NCBI GenBank assembly: GCA_035524095.1
Contig: DATKPK010000193.1
Location: forward strand, 1 to 35,709
Source of the DNA: DATJUF01 sp035524095
GTDB lineage: Bacteria > Desulfobacterota > Binatia > Binatales > Binataceae
Reading direction: 5' to 3'
DNA length: 35,709 nt
In this document: one piece after another, positions 1 through 7,638 of the stretch
Position numbering within the stretch: position 1 is the first letter of the stretch
Layout: each line of letters opens with the position of its first letter
Translations under genes and position numbers: made by a program
The notes under the pieces: generated by a model
Told to the model about the DNA's origin: nothing
Databases searched by the model: none
Seen by the model: the letters and a program-made list of their open reading frames with translations, nothing else

Positions 1-842
1 CGATCACGTACCTGCTTCAAATAAGCGTAAGACCCCTCATGTTGTGAGCGGTCGCCGAGCATGGCTTGTTCACTGATCGTCCGGAAATAATGGAACATAG
101 ATGGGGAGAACAAGTCGCGCACGGCGGACGTTGAATCGGCAACGCAAGCGAAAAACAAGCCGGCCACGTCCGTCGGGCGATCCTTGTGCGGCGAAGCGGC
201 GGCAGCAGCGCGATACTTCTCCAGGTGGGCGAAGAACCCGGGCATCGGGTTGATGATCGAGGCGGCCAGGATGTCATAGCCGTTGCGTCCGGCGAATTCA
301 GCGGTGTCGGGGCTATTGGCGGCAATTCGGACCGGCGGATGGGGCTTCTGGAGCGGTCGAGGGGACACTGTGATTTCGGGGAACTGATAGTACTTGCCCT
401 CGTGGGCAAAGCGTTCGCGAGTCCAAGCGTTGAGGATGACGCCCAGAGATTCCTCGAAACGTTCGCGGCTATCGTCGCGACTCACGTTAAACCCCTGGAA
501 GTGAACTGCGATCGTGCCGCGGCCGACGCCGAAGTCGAGGCGACCGCCGGTCAGGATGTCAACCGTGGCGGCTTCGGCGGCGACGCGGAGCGGATGGTGG
601 AACGGTAATAGTGTAACGCCAGTACCGAAGCGGATCCGTTGTGTGCGTTGCGCGGCAGCTGTCGCAACGAAGAGCGGGCCGGGCATGATCGAGAATTGGC
701 GAAAGAAGTGTAGTTCTGCGAGCCACGCGGTATCGAAGCCAAGTTGATCGCCATGAATGATCTGGCCGATCGTTTCTTCGTAACGGACCGGCTCGGACTG
801 ATCGGGTGCACAGGGTAGCTGGTAGAAGAGACCGAATTTCAC
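1..842 (-). CDS. LLM-class flavin-dependent monooxygenase, C-terminus beyond the window
   Basis: Reading the minus strand from a GTG at 842 gives an open frame of 280 codons that runs off the left edge. The start is supported by AAGGAG seven bases upstream. The protein has the bacterial luciferase-like (LLM) pattern: an N-terminal KFGLFYQLP strand, then AELHFFRQFS, the RIRFGTGVTLLPFHHPLR segment (FMN-barrel strand and loop), DILTGGRLDFGVGRG, and a later AANSPDTAEFAGRNGYDIL stretch. Family members use FMNH2 or F420 to oxidise or reduce small organic substrates in the cytoplasm; the substrate cannot be read from sequence. It lies downstream of the VOC gene on the same strand, separated by about 130 bases. 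The family is sure; cofactor choice and substrate are not. Confidence 0.88.
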   Translation of the reverse strand, partial: MKFGLFYQLPCAPDQSEPVRYEETIGQIIHGDQLGFDTAWLAELHFFRQFSIMPGPLFVATAAAQRTQRIRFGTGVTLLPFHHPLRVAAEAATVDILTGGRLDFGVGRGTIAVHFQGFNVSRDDSRERFEESLGVILNAWTRERFAHEGKYYQFPEITVSPRPLQKPHPPVRIAANSPDTAEFAGRNGYDILAASIINPMPGFFAHLEKYRAAAAASPHKDRPTDVAGLFFACVADSTSAVRDLFSPSMFHYFRTISEQAMLGDRSQHEGSYAYLKQVRD

Positions 843-972
843 AAAAGACTCCTTAAAATCGAGACCGCGCCAGGAACCGCGTGTGGTGGCCAGAGGATTA
901 GCCTATCGCCGTGCGCTTGCCAAACAGAGTTGGCCAGCCGGATCGAACCGAATCGATAATCGCAGATGCCGT

Positions 973-1356
973 TCAGCGGTAACTAACGATTTCGAGCAGG
1001 TTGCCATCGGGATCGAGGAAATAGATACAATCGTGATCGCCCCAATCAATCGGCTGAGCCGATTCCATCCCAGCTTCGCCGAATTGATCCCGAGCGCGAA
1101 GAAAATCTTCATGGCTGACTCGAAAAGCATGATGGCTCTGGCCGAGCGGATGAGCGATGCGGGCGGCGCGCTCAGACGGGGATAGGGGAGGGCGTGAGAC
1201 TTGGAATAGCGCGAGATTCTGGTCGCCGCATTGCATCAGAACCTGATCGCCGAACCGCGCGGCAACAGTTAGGCCGAGGGTCTGTGTGTAAAAGCGTTCA
1301 GCACGTGTGAGATCGGTTACGTTGAGCCCGAAATGATCGAGGCGTTGGAGCTTCAT
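973..1356 (-). CDS. VOC (glyoxalase/bleomycin-resistance/dioxygenase) family protein
   Basis: A 127-residue protein of single-VOC-fold length. The first strand LQRLDHFGLNVTDL carries the usual metal-site His (HFGLNV), the central part has QSHHAFRV with the second His position, and the C-terminus has DPDGNLLEIVSY, where the Glu is the classic last metal ligand. These residues fit a divalent-metal enzyme such as a glyoxalase, ring-cleavage dioxygenase or thiol transferase; the substrate is unknown. It starts at the ATG at 1356 and stops at TGA 975-973. The LLM monooxygenase gene lies next downstream, so the two may serve one small catabolic step, but this is inference only. Confidence 0.85.
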   Translation of the reverse strand: MKLQRLDHFGLNVTDLTRAERFYTQTLGLTVAARFGDQVLMQCGDQNLALFQVSRPPLSPSERAARIAHPLGQSHHAFRVSHEDFLRARDQFGEAGMESAQPIDWGDHDCIYFLDPDGNLLEIVSYR

Positions 1357-1441
1357 TGAGTTAATCCATCCCTCAGTAACACTGCGCGATTAGGCCAAGT
1401 TCGCCAACAGCGTTGAATTACGCCACCAGGCCAAGTCATTG

Positions 1442-2626
1442 TCAGCCAAGATCGGCAAGCATCAGACCACTTAGATACTCGCCCTCGGGATGGCCGAGCA
1501 GGACCGGATGGTCGGGTGCGGGACCGAGGCGGTCAAGAGTGCGCAGATTGCGTCCAACTTTGCTCTGCGCGATGCGGACGGCACGGACGAAATCCTCGCC
1601 GTGAAAATGCGCCGAGCAACTGAAGGTCATCAGAGCGCCGCCTGGGGCGAGCGCCCGCATCGCGTAGGCGTTCAAGTCGGTATAGAGATGGGCGGCCCGT
1701 TGAGCATCCTTGAGGCTACGGGCAAAGGGCGGCGGGTCGAGGATGATCAGGTCGAAGCGTTCACTGGTCGTCGCGAGGAATGGTGCCGCGTCGCCTTCCA
1801 GCAGATTCACGCGACCAGCCGCATAACCGTTGAGTTCGAGGTTGCGCAGGGCCCATCCAAGGGCGCGAGCGGACGTATCGATTGCGGTAACTTGCGCGGC
1901 GCCGCCGGCGAGCGCGTTGAGAGTAAAGCCGCCGCTATAGCAGCAGGCATCGAGGACACGAAGGCCTTCCGCAAAATGGCGCACATAAAGGCGATTGTCG
2001 CGTTGGTCGACAAAAGCGCCCGTTTTCTGTCCGTGATCGAAGTCAACGAGGAGGCGGATCCCGTTCTCATTCACAACGATTTCGCTGACCGGTTCGCCGG
2101 CGAGATTGGCGACGCGATCGCTGAGGCCTTCCTGACGGCGAACGGCGCCCTGGCTGCGCTCGATGATCGAACGCGGACCGATGAGTTCCTGAAGTTGGAG
2201 GACGATTGTGTCGCGCATCCGATCGGCGCCGGCGGTGAGAAGTTGCATTACCGCGACTTCGCCGTAGCGATCGATTACGACGCCGGAAAGGCCGTCACCG
2301 TCGCCATTGAGGAGCCGATAGCAATCGGTACCGGCGGGAATGATGCGCGCGCGCAAGTCGAAAGCGCGGCGCATACGATGCGCGATGATTTCGTCAGGCG
2401 CGAGCGAGGGGCCGAACGTGAGCATCCGGACGGCGATCGTAGTCTGTGGATTGACATAGCCGAGGCCAAGCAGGTCGCCCCCGATGTCGTAAACCTCGAC
2501 CCAGTCGCCGGCTATTAGTGATTGAGGATCTGCGCGTCCGATCGCTTGGGAGAAAATCCAAGGATTGCCGCCGCGTACGGGACGATCACGTTCGGCACGT
2601 AAAAATATGCGCCCGGCGATAGTCAT
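1442..2626 (-). CDS. rlmI: RlmI-like 23S rRNA m5C methyltransferase
   Basis: A 394-residue protein of usual RlmI length. Residues 1-75 form a PUA RNA-binding domain (GNPWIFSQAI, GDWVEVYD, GLGYVNP). Residues 90-180 are the linking domain, and 195-394 form a Rossmann methyltransferase. Visible motifs are QKTGAFVDQRDNR (200-212), the SAM-binding LDACCYSGGF (225-234), LILDPPPFARS (294-304) and SCSAH near 336-340, whose Cys is the expected m5C nucleophile. By family knowledge the enzyme methylates a cytosine of 23S rRNA (position 1962 in E. coli). It is probably monocistronic or first before the VOC gene. The long open frame on the opposite strand is a coding shadow. Confidence 0.9.
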   Translation of the reverse strand: MTIAGRIFLRAERDRPVRGGNPWIFSQAIGRADPQSLIAGDWVEVYDIGGDLLGLGYVNPQTTIAVRMLTFGPSLAPDEIIAHRMRRAFDLRARIIPAGTDCYRLLNGDGDGLSGVVIDRYGEVAVMQLLTAGADRMRDTIVLQLQELIGPRSIIERSQGAVRRQEGLSDRVANLAGEPVSEIVVNENGIRLLVDFDHGQKTGAFVDQRDNRLYVRHFAEGLRVLDACCYSGGFTLNALAGGAAQVTAIDTSARALGWALRNLELNGYAAGRVNLLEGDAAPFLATTSERFDLIILDPPPFARSLKDAQRAAHLYTDLNAYAMRALAPGGALMTFSCSAHFHGEDFVRAVRIAQSKVGRNLRTLDRLGPAPDHPVLLGHPEGEYLSGLMLADLG

Positions 2627-2681
2627 TGCGGAAGTACCTTAGTCACAATCAGAACTGCCTGGTCGTCGCTGAGACGCGCGG

Positions 2682-3137
2682 TCAGGCCTTTGCTGGAATC
2701 AGCTCGAAGACCGGGTAACCATCAGCGACGGCAGCGAATTCGGCTTCCGGCGCGCCGTTTTGAACTTGAAAGTAGCGCTGAACAAACTTGGTATAGCGGG
2801 CGAGATAGCTTTTGAGGATCAGCGCACGATCTGGTGCTGGTACTTCGCGCAAATCGAATTGATCGCGCTTCGAACCAACACGGAGAGTTATGCGGCCCAC
2901 GCTACGGGCATTGCGGACCCATTGCGTAGTGCCGCGAGGCGCAACGACGTACCAGTGCTCACCATGCTCAACAATACTGACAGGAGTTGAATAGAGGCGT
3001 CCGCTTTTCCGCCCGCGCACTTCGAGCAGATAGTAATCCTTGGGCCCGAGACCGATCACGACGAGCAAGCCAAGCGCACGATTGAAAAAGGTTTCAAGCG
3101 GAGTCGGCTTGAGAAAGTTTGTTTCAGCTGGCGGCAT
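2682..3137 (-). CDS. DUF385 / deazaflavin-dependent nitroreductase family protein
   Basis: From the ATG at 3137 the protein is 151 residues; a TTG at 3173 would add 12 residues but has no better ribosome site. The sequence shows the family pattern of a short N-terminal helix (LETFFNRALG), then YYLLEVRGRKSGRLYSTPVS, HWYVVAPRGTTQWVRNAR (the GG/RGxxxWxxNxR signature) and the strand GRITLRVGSKRDQFDLREV. Relatives are split-barrel proteins such as mycobacterial Ddn that bind F420H2 and reduce quinones or nitro compounds. Here the DUF385 core is clear, while use of F420 is inferred. It sits alone between rlmI and the HD-domain gene. Confidence 0.82.
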   Translation of the reverse strand: MPPAETNFLKPTPLETFFNRALGLLVVIGLGPKDYYLLEVRGRKSGRLYSTPVSIVEHGEHWYVVAPRGTTQWVRNARSVGRITLRVGSKRDQFDLREVPAPDRALILKSYLARYTKFVQRYFQVQNGAPEAEFAAVADGYPVFELIPAKA

Positions 3138-3243
3138 CGGCGTCGCGCGGGAGCATAGCAGATTCGGCTGCAATTTATGATGCCGCTACGGGGACGAGGC
3201 GATCATCGAGCTAGCCGGCGAATCCGATGTACCGTCAATACTA

Positions 3244-3807
3244 TTAGACAGCGTTGTTCGGCGGCAGCCATGGCTTGCTGAGCACCCGATAAACCATCGG
3301 CGCGAACGTGCTCATCGGCTCATTGGGGTAGGAGGGATCGAAGGAAACCTCGTCGTACTTGGCGCAGAAATCGACAGTAAGTTGATACCACGGTTCATTG
3401 TTGAACTGATCGCGGGCATTGGGATCGAGCCCGAGGTGGCGTGCATAAAAGTACGTCTGAAACAAAGGGTGATACTTCAGAAGGTTGTAATAATCATCTG
3501 AAATGAACGGGCGCAGGATTGAGGCCGCAATCTCGCCGTGATTCATCGGGCCGAGTGACTCGCCGAGATCGTGGAATAGAGCAACGACTATCAGGTCTTC
3601 GGGGGCGTTATCACGCAATGCGCGCGTGGCGGCCTGCAGGCTATGGTCGCGGCGATTCAGGTTATAGGCGGCGTCGGCTGAGAGATCACTGACCATCGCG
3701 ATCAGACGGCTAGGAAGATCCGCCAGAGTTTGCTCATGGACTCGCTTGAGGATTTGGAAATCCTCGTCGCTGCCCTGGTCCATCCGGGTGAAGTGCATCT
3801 TTTCCAT
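3244..3807 (-). CDS. HD-domain protein resembling PhnZ-type diiron oxygenases
   Basis: A 187-residue soluble protein with a single HD domain. The ligand-like residues visible are H55 (NRRDHSLQAAT), H79-D80 (ALFHDLGES), H90 (MNHGE), H113 (KYHPLF) and D152 (KYDEVSFDP). The 24-residue step from first His to the HD pair and the late Asp in a SFDP context are more like PhnZ/MIOX-type mixed-valence diiron oxygenases than ordinary phosphohydrolases. General HD phosphohydrolase activity remains possible. No phosphonate genes are next to it. Start: ATG 3807, with GAGGG about 12 bases upstream; an in-frame ATG three codons later is an alternative. A perfect 11-bp tandem repeat lies 19-40 bases upstream of the start. 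Confidence 0.75.
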   Translation of the reverse strand: MEKMHFTRMDQGSDEDFQILKRVHEQTLADLPSRLIAMVSDLSADAAYNLNRRDHSLQAATRALRDNAPEDLIVVALFHDLGESLGPMNHGEIAASILRPFISDDYYNLLKYHPLFQTYFYARHLGLDPNARDQFNNEPWYQLTVDFCAKYDEVSFDPSYPNEPMSTFAPMVYRVLSKPWLPPNNAV

Positions 3808-3825
3808 GAAGCTAAGACCCTCTTC

Positions 3826-3847
3826 AATGATTCAATAATGATTCAAT
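3826..3847. repeat. Perfect 11-bp tandem repeat upstream of the HD-domain gene
   Basis: AATGATTCAAT occurs twice head to tail at 3826-3836 and 3837-3847, with no mismatch and no gap. It lies 19-40 bases upstream of the ATG of the minus-strand HD-domain gene. An 11-bp period places both copies on one face of the helix, which is what two adjacent regulator subunits would need. It could also be simple slippage in an AT-rich leader. Confidence 0.6.
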
Positions 3848-3992
3848 CGAGGTGAATCTCAAGAAATGAAAACGGAGGGGTCGAGATAACACAAGTTGTG
3901 CTTGGACGGTTGCAGACGGACGTCGAAATTCAGGCGATCATGCGTTGGTTGCGCTTAGGTCTGGTGCCGAAGATATGCGTTGACCACATAGG

Positions 3993-4520
3993 CTAGGCCG
4001 GCTCACTGTGGCGGCGATAGGTGCCGGAGCGGCCGCCACTTTTCATGACGAGGCGCACATCCTCGATTACCATCCCGCGATCGATTGCTTTGGCCATATC
4101 GTAGATGGTCAAAGCGGCGACGCTGGCGGCGACCATCGCTTCCATCTCAACGCCGGTGCGAGCCTGGGTGACAGCGCGGCTCTCGATATGAAGACGGCCG
4201 CCGTCGAGTTCAGATCGGAAATCTACTTTGACGGTTTCGAGCGGGATTTGATGGCACAGTGGGATAAGATCGAATGTGCGCTTGGCCGCCATGATACCCG
4301 CGAGACGAGCGGTCGCGAGGGTGTCGCCTTTCTTGAGCGTGCCTCCGGTGATAGCGGCGAGGGTCTCAGGCTGCATGTGAATGGTGCAACGGGCAACCGC
4401 CTCTCGACGCGTAACTGGCTTGGCCCCCACGTCGACCATCTGCACCTGTCCTAGCGCGTCGAGATGGGTCAATCGAGGCGTTGGAGTAGCTTTGGCGCGG
4501 GTGCGGGGTTTGGATGCCAT
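3993..4520 (-). CDS. moaC: Cyclic pyranopterin monophosphate synthase MoaC
   Basis: From ATG 4520 the protein is 175 residues, near the family's usual 160. A frame extension up to 4601 adds an N-terminus without family features and is rejected. Signature blocks are LTHLDALGQVQMVDVGAKPVT, GGTLKKGDTLATARLAGIMAAKRT, LIPLCHQIPL, TGVEMEAMVAASVAALTIYDM and the C-terminal DVRLVMKSGGRSG, the glycine-rich catalytic loop. MoaC converts the cyclic GTP-derived intermediate made by MoaA into cyclic pyranopterin monophosphate in molybdenum cofactor synthesis. No other moa gene is in the window. It is divergent from trxB, with about 100 bases between starts. The N-terminal 20 residues are basic and Pro/Thr-rich. 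Confidence 0.93.
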   Translation of the reverse strand: MASKPRTRAKATPTPRLTHLDALGQVQMVDVGAKPVTRREAVARCTIHMQPETLAAITGGTLKKGDTLATARLAGIMAAKRTFDLIPLCHQIPLETVKVDFRSELDGGRLHIESRAVTQARTGVEMEAMVAASVAALTIYDMAKAIDRGMVIEDVRLVMKSGGRSGTYRRHSEPA

Positions 4521-4621
4521 CGGGAATGCGCTAGAGCTTATGCCGTGAATGCGCGAGTGTACAATGAACGACGATATATGGCGGCCGACGAGGCGGGCCA
4601 ATTGGCAGATGGCGGTTTGAT

Positions 4622-5560
4622 ATGGGCGAAAAAGCGAATGAATTGGTTATTCTGGGTTCGGGACCGGCGGGATTAACGGCGGCGCTCTATGCCGGACGGG
4701 CGAACCTTTCGCCGTTAATGGTTGAAGGGACTGCGCCCGGCGGGCAATTGACGATTACTACAGAGGTCGAGAACTATCCGGGTTTCGAACACGGTATCCA
4801 GGGGCCGGAGATGATGGAGGTGTTCAGACGCCAGGCAGAACGCTTCGGCCTGCGAGTTACCTACGGTGAGGCGAGTGCGGTGAATCTAAAGGTGCATCCG
4901 TTTGAATTGACGGTTGAAGGCGAGACGATTAAGGCGGAGGCGTTGATTATTGCGACCGGCGCCACGGCGAAGCTGCTCGGGATCGAGTCGGAAAAGCGGC
5001 TGATGGGCTATGGCGTCAGCGCCTGCGCGACTTGTGACGGCGCTTTCTTCAAGGACAAAGAAGCGATCGTGGTTGGTGGCGGCGATACGGCGATGGAAGA
5101 GGCGAATTTCCTGACGCGGTTTTGCACCAAAGTCACGGTAGTTCATCGGCGGAATCAGCTTCGGGCGTCAAAGATCATGCAGGATCGGGCGCACAAACAT
5201 CCCAAAATCTCCTTCATTTGGGATTCGGTTATCGAAGAGATTCATGGCGAACCGAAGACGGGGGTCAGCGGCGTAACCCTCAAGAATCTCGTCACGGGCA
5301 AAACCAGCGAATTCAAAACTGATGCGGTGTTCGTAGCGATCGGTCATCAACCGAATACGCAAATCTTTCGCGGCCAACTCGACATGGACGAGCTTGACTA
5401 CCTGAAGGTGAAGCCGGGTACGACTTACACGAATATCGACGGGGTATTTGCCGCCGGAGACGTAGCCGATCGAACCTATCGGCAGGCAGTCACAGCGGCA
5501 GGTACAGGGTGCATGGCAGCTATCGACGCCGAGCGCTGGCTGGAAGCGCGTGAAGCCTAA
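4622..5560 (+). CDS. trxB: Thioredoxin reductase
   Basis: A 312-residue protein of the normal bacterial TrxB length. GSGPAG at 12-17 binds FAD; the redox pair is CATC at 135-138 in GVSACATCDGAFF; VVGGGDTAMEEA is the NADPH-binding Rossmann motif; and GVFAAGDVADRTYRQAVTAAGTG closes the FAD domain. The enzyme passes electrons from NADPH to thioredoxin in the cytoplasm. The start ATG 4622 has no strong Shine-Dalgarno sequence. It is divergent from moaC and lies 62 bases ahead of the K+ channel gene on the same strand. All key residues are present. Confidence 0.96.
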   Translation: MGEKANELVILGSGPAGLTAALYAGRANLSPLMVEGTAPGGQLTITTEVENYPGFEHGIQGPEMMEVFRRQAERFGLRVTYGEASAVNLKVHPFELTVEGETIKAEALIIATGATAKLLGIESEKRLMGYGVSACATCDGAFFKDKEAIVVGGGDTAMEEANFLTRFCTKVTVVHRRNQLRASKIMQDRAHKHPKISFIWDSVIEEIHGEPKTGVSGVTLKNLVTGKTSEFKTDAVFVAIGHQPNTQIFRGQLDMDELDYLKVKPGTTYTNIDGVFAAGDVADRTYRQAVTAAGTGCMAAIDAERWLEAREA

Positions 5561-5622
5561 CGCCTCCGTCCTCCGGTAACGAGCTCAGACGATTCCACCG
5601 CACTGTTTAAAGGCAGTAGCCG

Positions 5623-6618
5623 ATGAGCCCGGGACAGCGGCTTTTGATGGCGATGGGCTTGGTGATCGGGCTTTGTCTGGCAGGAACTGTTGGCTATCAC
5701 GAGATCGAGCGGATGTCGTGGCTCGACGGACTTTACATGACCGTGGTGACGATCACGACGGTCGGTTATGCGGAAGTTAAGCCGCTTGATACGGCAGGGC
5801 GGTGGTTCACGATGGGCCTAATCTTTACCGGCGTCGGCACAGCCTACTATGGATTCGCTGCGGTGACCGAGGCGGTGGTCGGTGGGCAATTGCGCGCGAT
5901 GGTAGGCAAGACCGCGATGGACCGAAGAATCAGGCAGCTCAGAGGACACATTATCGTCTGCGGTTACGGACGGTTCGGCCGTGTGGTGGTCGATGCATTG
6001 CGACAACAGCGGGAACAGCCGCAAATCGTGCTGGTCGAGATCGATCCAGAGAAAGAAGCTGAGCTGGAACGGACGGGCCTGTTTTATGTCCTCGGATCGG
6101 CGTTGGACGAAGACGTGCTCGACCACGCCGGGATTCGGGTCGCCAGCGATATCGTCATCGCGACATCGTCTGACCCGGACAACGTATTCATCAGCCTGTC
6201 GGCGCGGGAATTGAACCGGACGATTAGGATTCATGCTCGGGCGGAGAGCGAAGTGGGGGTGCGGCACCTTCATCTGGCAGGGGCCGACCGAGCGATTTCG
6301 TCATATCAATACAGCGCGGTGCGGATCGCGGCGGCAATCGCGCGGCCTGCGGCGCTCGACTTTCTCTCAATCATTTTTCCCGGCGGCAAGGGAGTGAGTA
6401 TCGAGGAGGTTCGAGTGCAGGAACACAGTCCGCTGGTTGCATGTACGATTGCACAGGTCGAGCACGACTATCCGCGGATGCGGATCGTCGCGCTGAAACG
6501 CGGTCTGGAGGAAATAACGGTTGCGCCGGAGCCGCAGACCCAGTTTCAATCCGATGATCTGGTTATTGCAGTGGGCGCCGAAGAAAGCTTGAAGCGTTTC
6601 GCTGAAATGGCAGCCTAA
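5623..6618 (+). CDS. Two-helix K+ channel with RCK (TrkA_N/TrkA_C) regulatory domains
   Basis: A 331-residue protein. Residues 6-24 form the first membrane helix, 34-50 the pore helix and filter with TVGYA at 46-50, and about 61-88 the second helix. The RCK N-domain starts at 109 (HIIVCGYGRFGRVVVDALR, with GxGxxG at 114-119), and a TrkA_C-like domain fills residues 245-331. This is the MthK/Kch architecture: a tetrameric K+ channel gated by ligands or nucleotides binding the cytoplasmic RCK ring. The filter ends in Ala rather than the commoner Gly-Asp, a variant seen in bacterial channels. It follows trxB by 62 bases; operon membership is uncertain. Confidence 0.92.
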   Translation: MSPGQRLLMAMGLVIGLCLAGTVGYHEIERMSWLDGLYMTVVTITTVGYAEVKPLDTAGRWFTMGLIFTGVGTAYYGFAAVTEAVVGGQLRAMVGKTAMDRRIRQLRGHIIVCGYGRFGRVVVDALRQQREQPQIVLVEIDPEKEAELERTGLFYVLGSALDEDVLDHAGIRVASDIVIATSSDPDNVFISLSARELNRTIRIHARAESEVGVRHLHLAGADRAISSYQYSAVRIAAAIARPAALDFLSIIFPGGKGVSIEEVRVQEHSPLVACTIAQVEHDYPRMRIVALKRGLEEITVAPEPQTQFQSDDLVIAVGAEESLKRFAEMAA

Positions 6619-6638
6619 TCAATGACGTCGGGTGGCGT

Positions 6639-6659
6639 CGCTAAGGCTTTTGATTAGCG
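6639..6659. repeat. Short inverted repeat after the K+ channel gene
   Basis: CGCTAA at 6639-6644 is the exact reverse complement of TTAGCG at 6654-6659, with a 9-base spacer. It lies between the channel stop and the methyltransferase start. The stem is short and lacks a T-run, so a role as terminator is doubtful; an operator is equally possible. Confidence 0.3.
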
Positions 6660-6683
6660 AAAAGTATGCTGTGAGATTTGTGC

Positions 6684-7532
6684 ATGACGAGTGAGGAAGC
6701 GGCCAACAGACCTGCGGACCAAGTGAAAGAGGAGGCCTATGCGCCGGGGGCAGCCCCAGAATCTGCGAATCCGCCATCTGCCAACCCAGCGATCCCGCGG
6801 GGCACACTTGAAGCGAATCCGAATATCTCGCCTGAGGCTCCATCTACCATCGCAGTAGCCAAGCCCAAAATCCCAAGCCCGAGGAACTTTACCCTGCGGC
6901 TCGGCGAATTGACGATTTTTCTGGCCGCGGTGATGGGTGCTGTCGCGTTGGGATTGGGCATCAGCAGTTACTTCGTCGCCCATCCTTACGTGATGGCCTA
7001 TTTGGCCGCCTACGGGGCATTCCGGTTCGCCGATTTGCTCGTGCGCGAAGACGCGACGTTATGGACTGATCGCGAGGGCTTCGCGCGGCGCATTGCCTAC
7101 CAGTTGCCTATCCTGCTGCTGTTTGCATCGGCGCCGTTCGAGCGGACCTACATCTATGGTGCCGAGGCTCCGCAATGGTCGGCCGGCCTTGGACTATTGA
7201 TCGAGTTGGCGGGCCTGTGGCTGGCGCTTGGGGCGCGGATTCAGCTCGGCTTTTTCTCACCTGCCCCGCACGTTGGCGGCGACTCAAAGCTGGTGCGCGG
7301 CGGCCTGTATCGCTATATCCGGCATCCGATCTATCTCGGCGAAATGCTGGTGCTGATGGCGTGGCCATTCGAATATGGTGCGCCCTTTGCCGAAGCGCTG
7401 ATGGTGATTATTGGCGTAATCGTGCTGCGGCGGCGAATCCGCTACGAAGAGGCAGAGTTGCTGGCGGTCTATGGTGACGACTATGCGCATTATATGCGTG
7501 AAACCGACCGTATCCTGCCCAATGTCTGGTGA
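6684..7532 (+). CDS. ICMT/PEMT-like integral membrane methyltransferase
   Basis: From ATG 6684 the protein is 282 residues; a TTG two codons earlier is possible. The first 65 residues are Pro/Ala/Glu-rich and probably disordered. After that come several hydrophobic segments (about residues 80-105, 112-124, 150-165, 180-205). The C-terminal catalytic region has GLYRYIRHPIYLGEM and RIRYEEAELLAVYGDDYAHYM, the RHPxY...E signature of isoprenylcysteine carboxyl methyltransferase and phospholipid N-methyltransferase relatives. It should use SAM on a lipid or lipidated substrate at the membrane; which one is unknown. The disordered N-terminal extension is unusual. Residues 207-282 make the family call safe. 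Confidence 0.83.
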   Translation: MTSEEAANRPADQVKEEAYAPGAAPESANPPSANPAIPRGTLEANPNISPEAPSTIAVAKPKIPSPRNFTLRLGELTIFLAAVMGAVALGLGISSYFVAHPYVMAYLAAYGAFRFADLLVREDATLWTDREGFARRIAYQLPILLLFASAPFERTYIYGAEAPQWSAGLGLLIELAGLWLALGARIQLGFFSPAPHVGGDSKLVRGGLYRYIRHPIYLGEMLVLMAWPFEYGAPFAEALMVIIGVIVLRRRIRYEEAELLAVYGDDYAHYMRETDRILPNVW

Positions 7533-7638
7533 TTCGTCAAAGTGCGTTCCGGAATATCGCATGAATCTGCCGGAGCCTAATCGCGTATATCAGTCAGGAG
7601 AAGTGGGGACGTTCGAATAGATGAATGACGGTTAAACG

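Noticed and set aside
843..972. Two TGGCCA hexamers in the gap between the VOC and LLM genes
   Set aside because: Each is a common 6-bp palindrome in GC-rich DNA; spacing and flanks show no further symmetry.
1490..2518. A 342-codon open frame on the plus strand, opposite rlmI
   Set aside because: It is fully antisense to a clear methyltransferase gene, has no recognisable domain, and long antisense frames are expected in GC-rich DNA.
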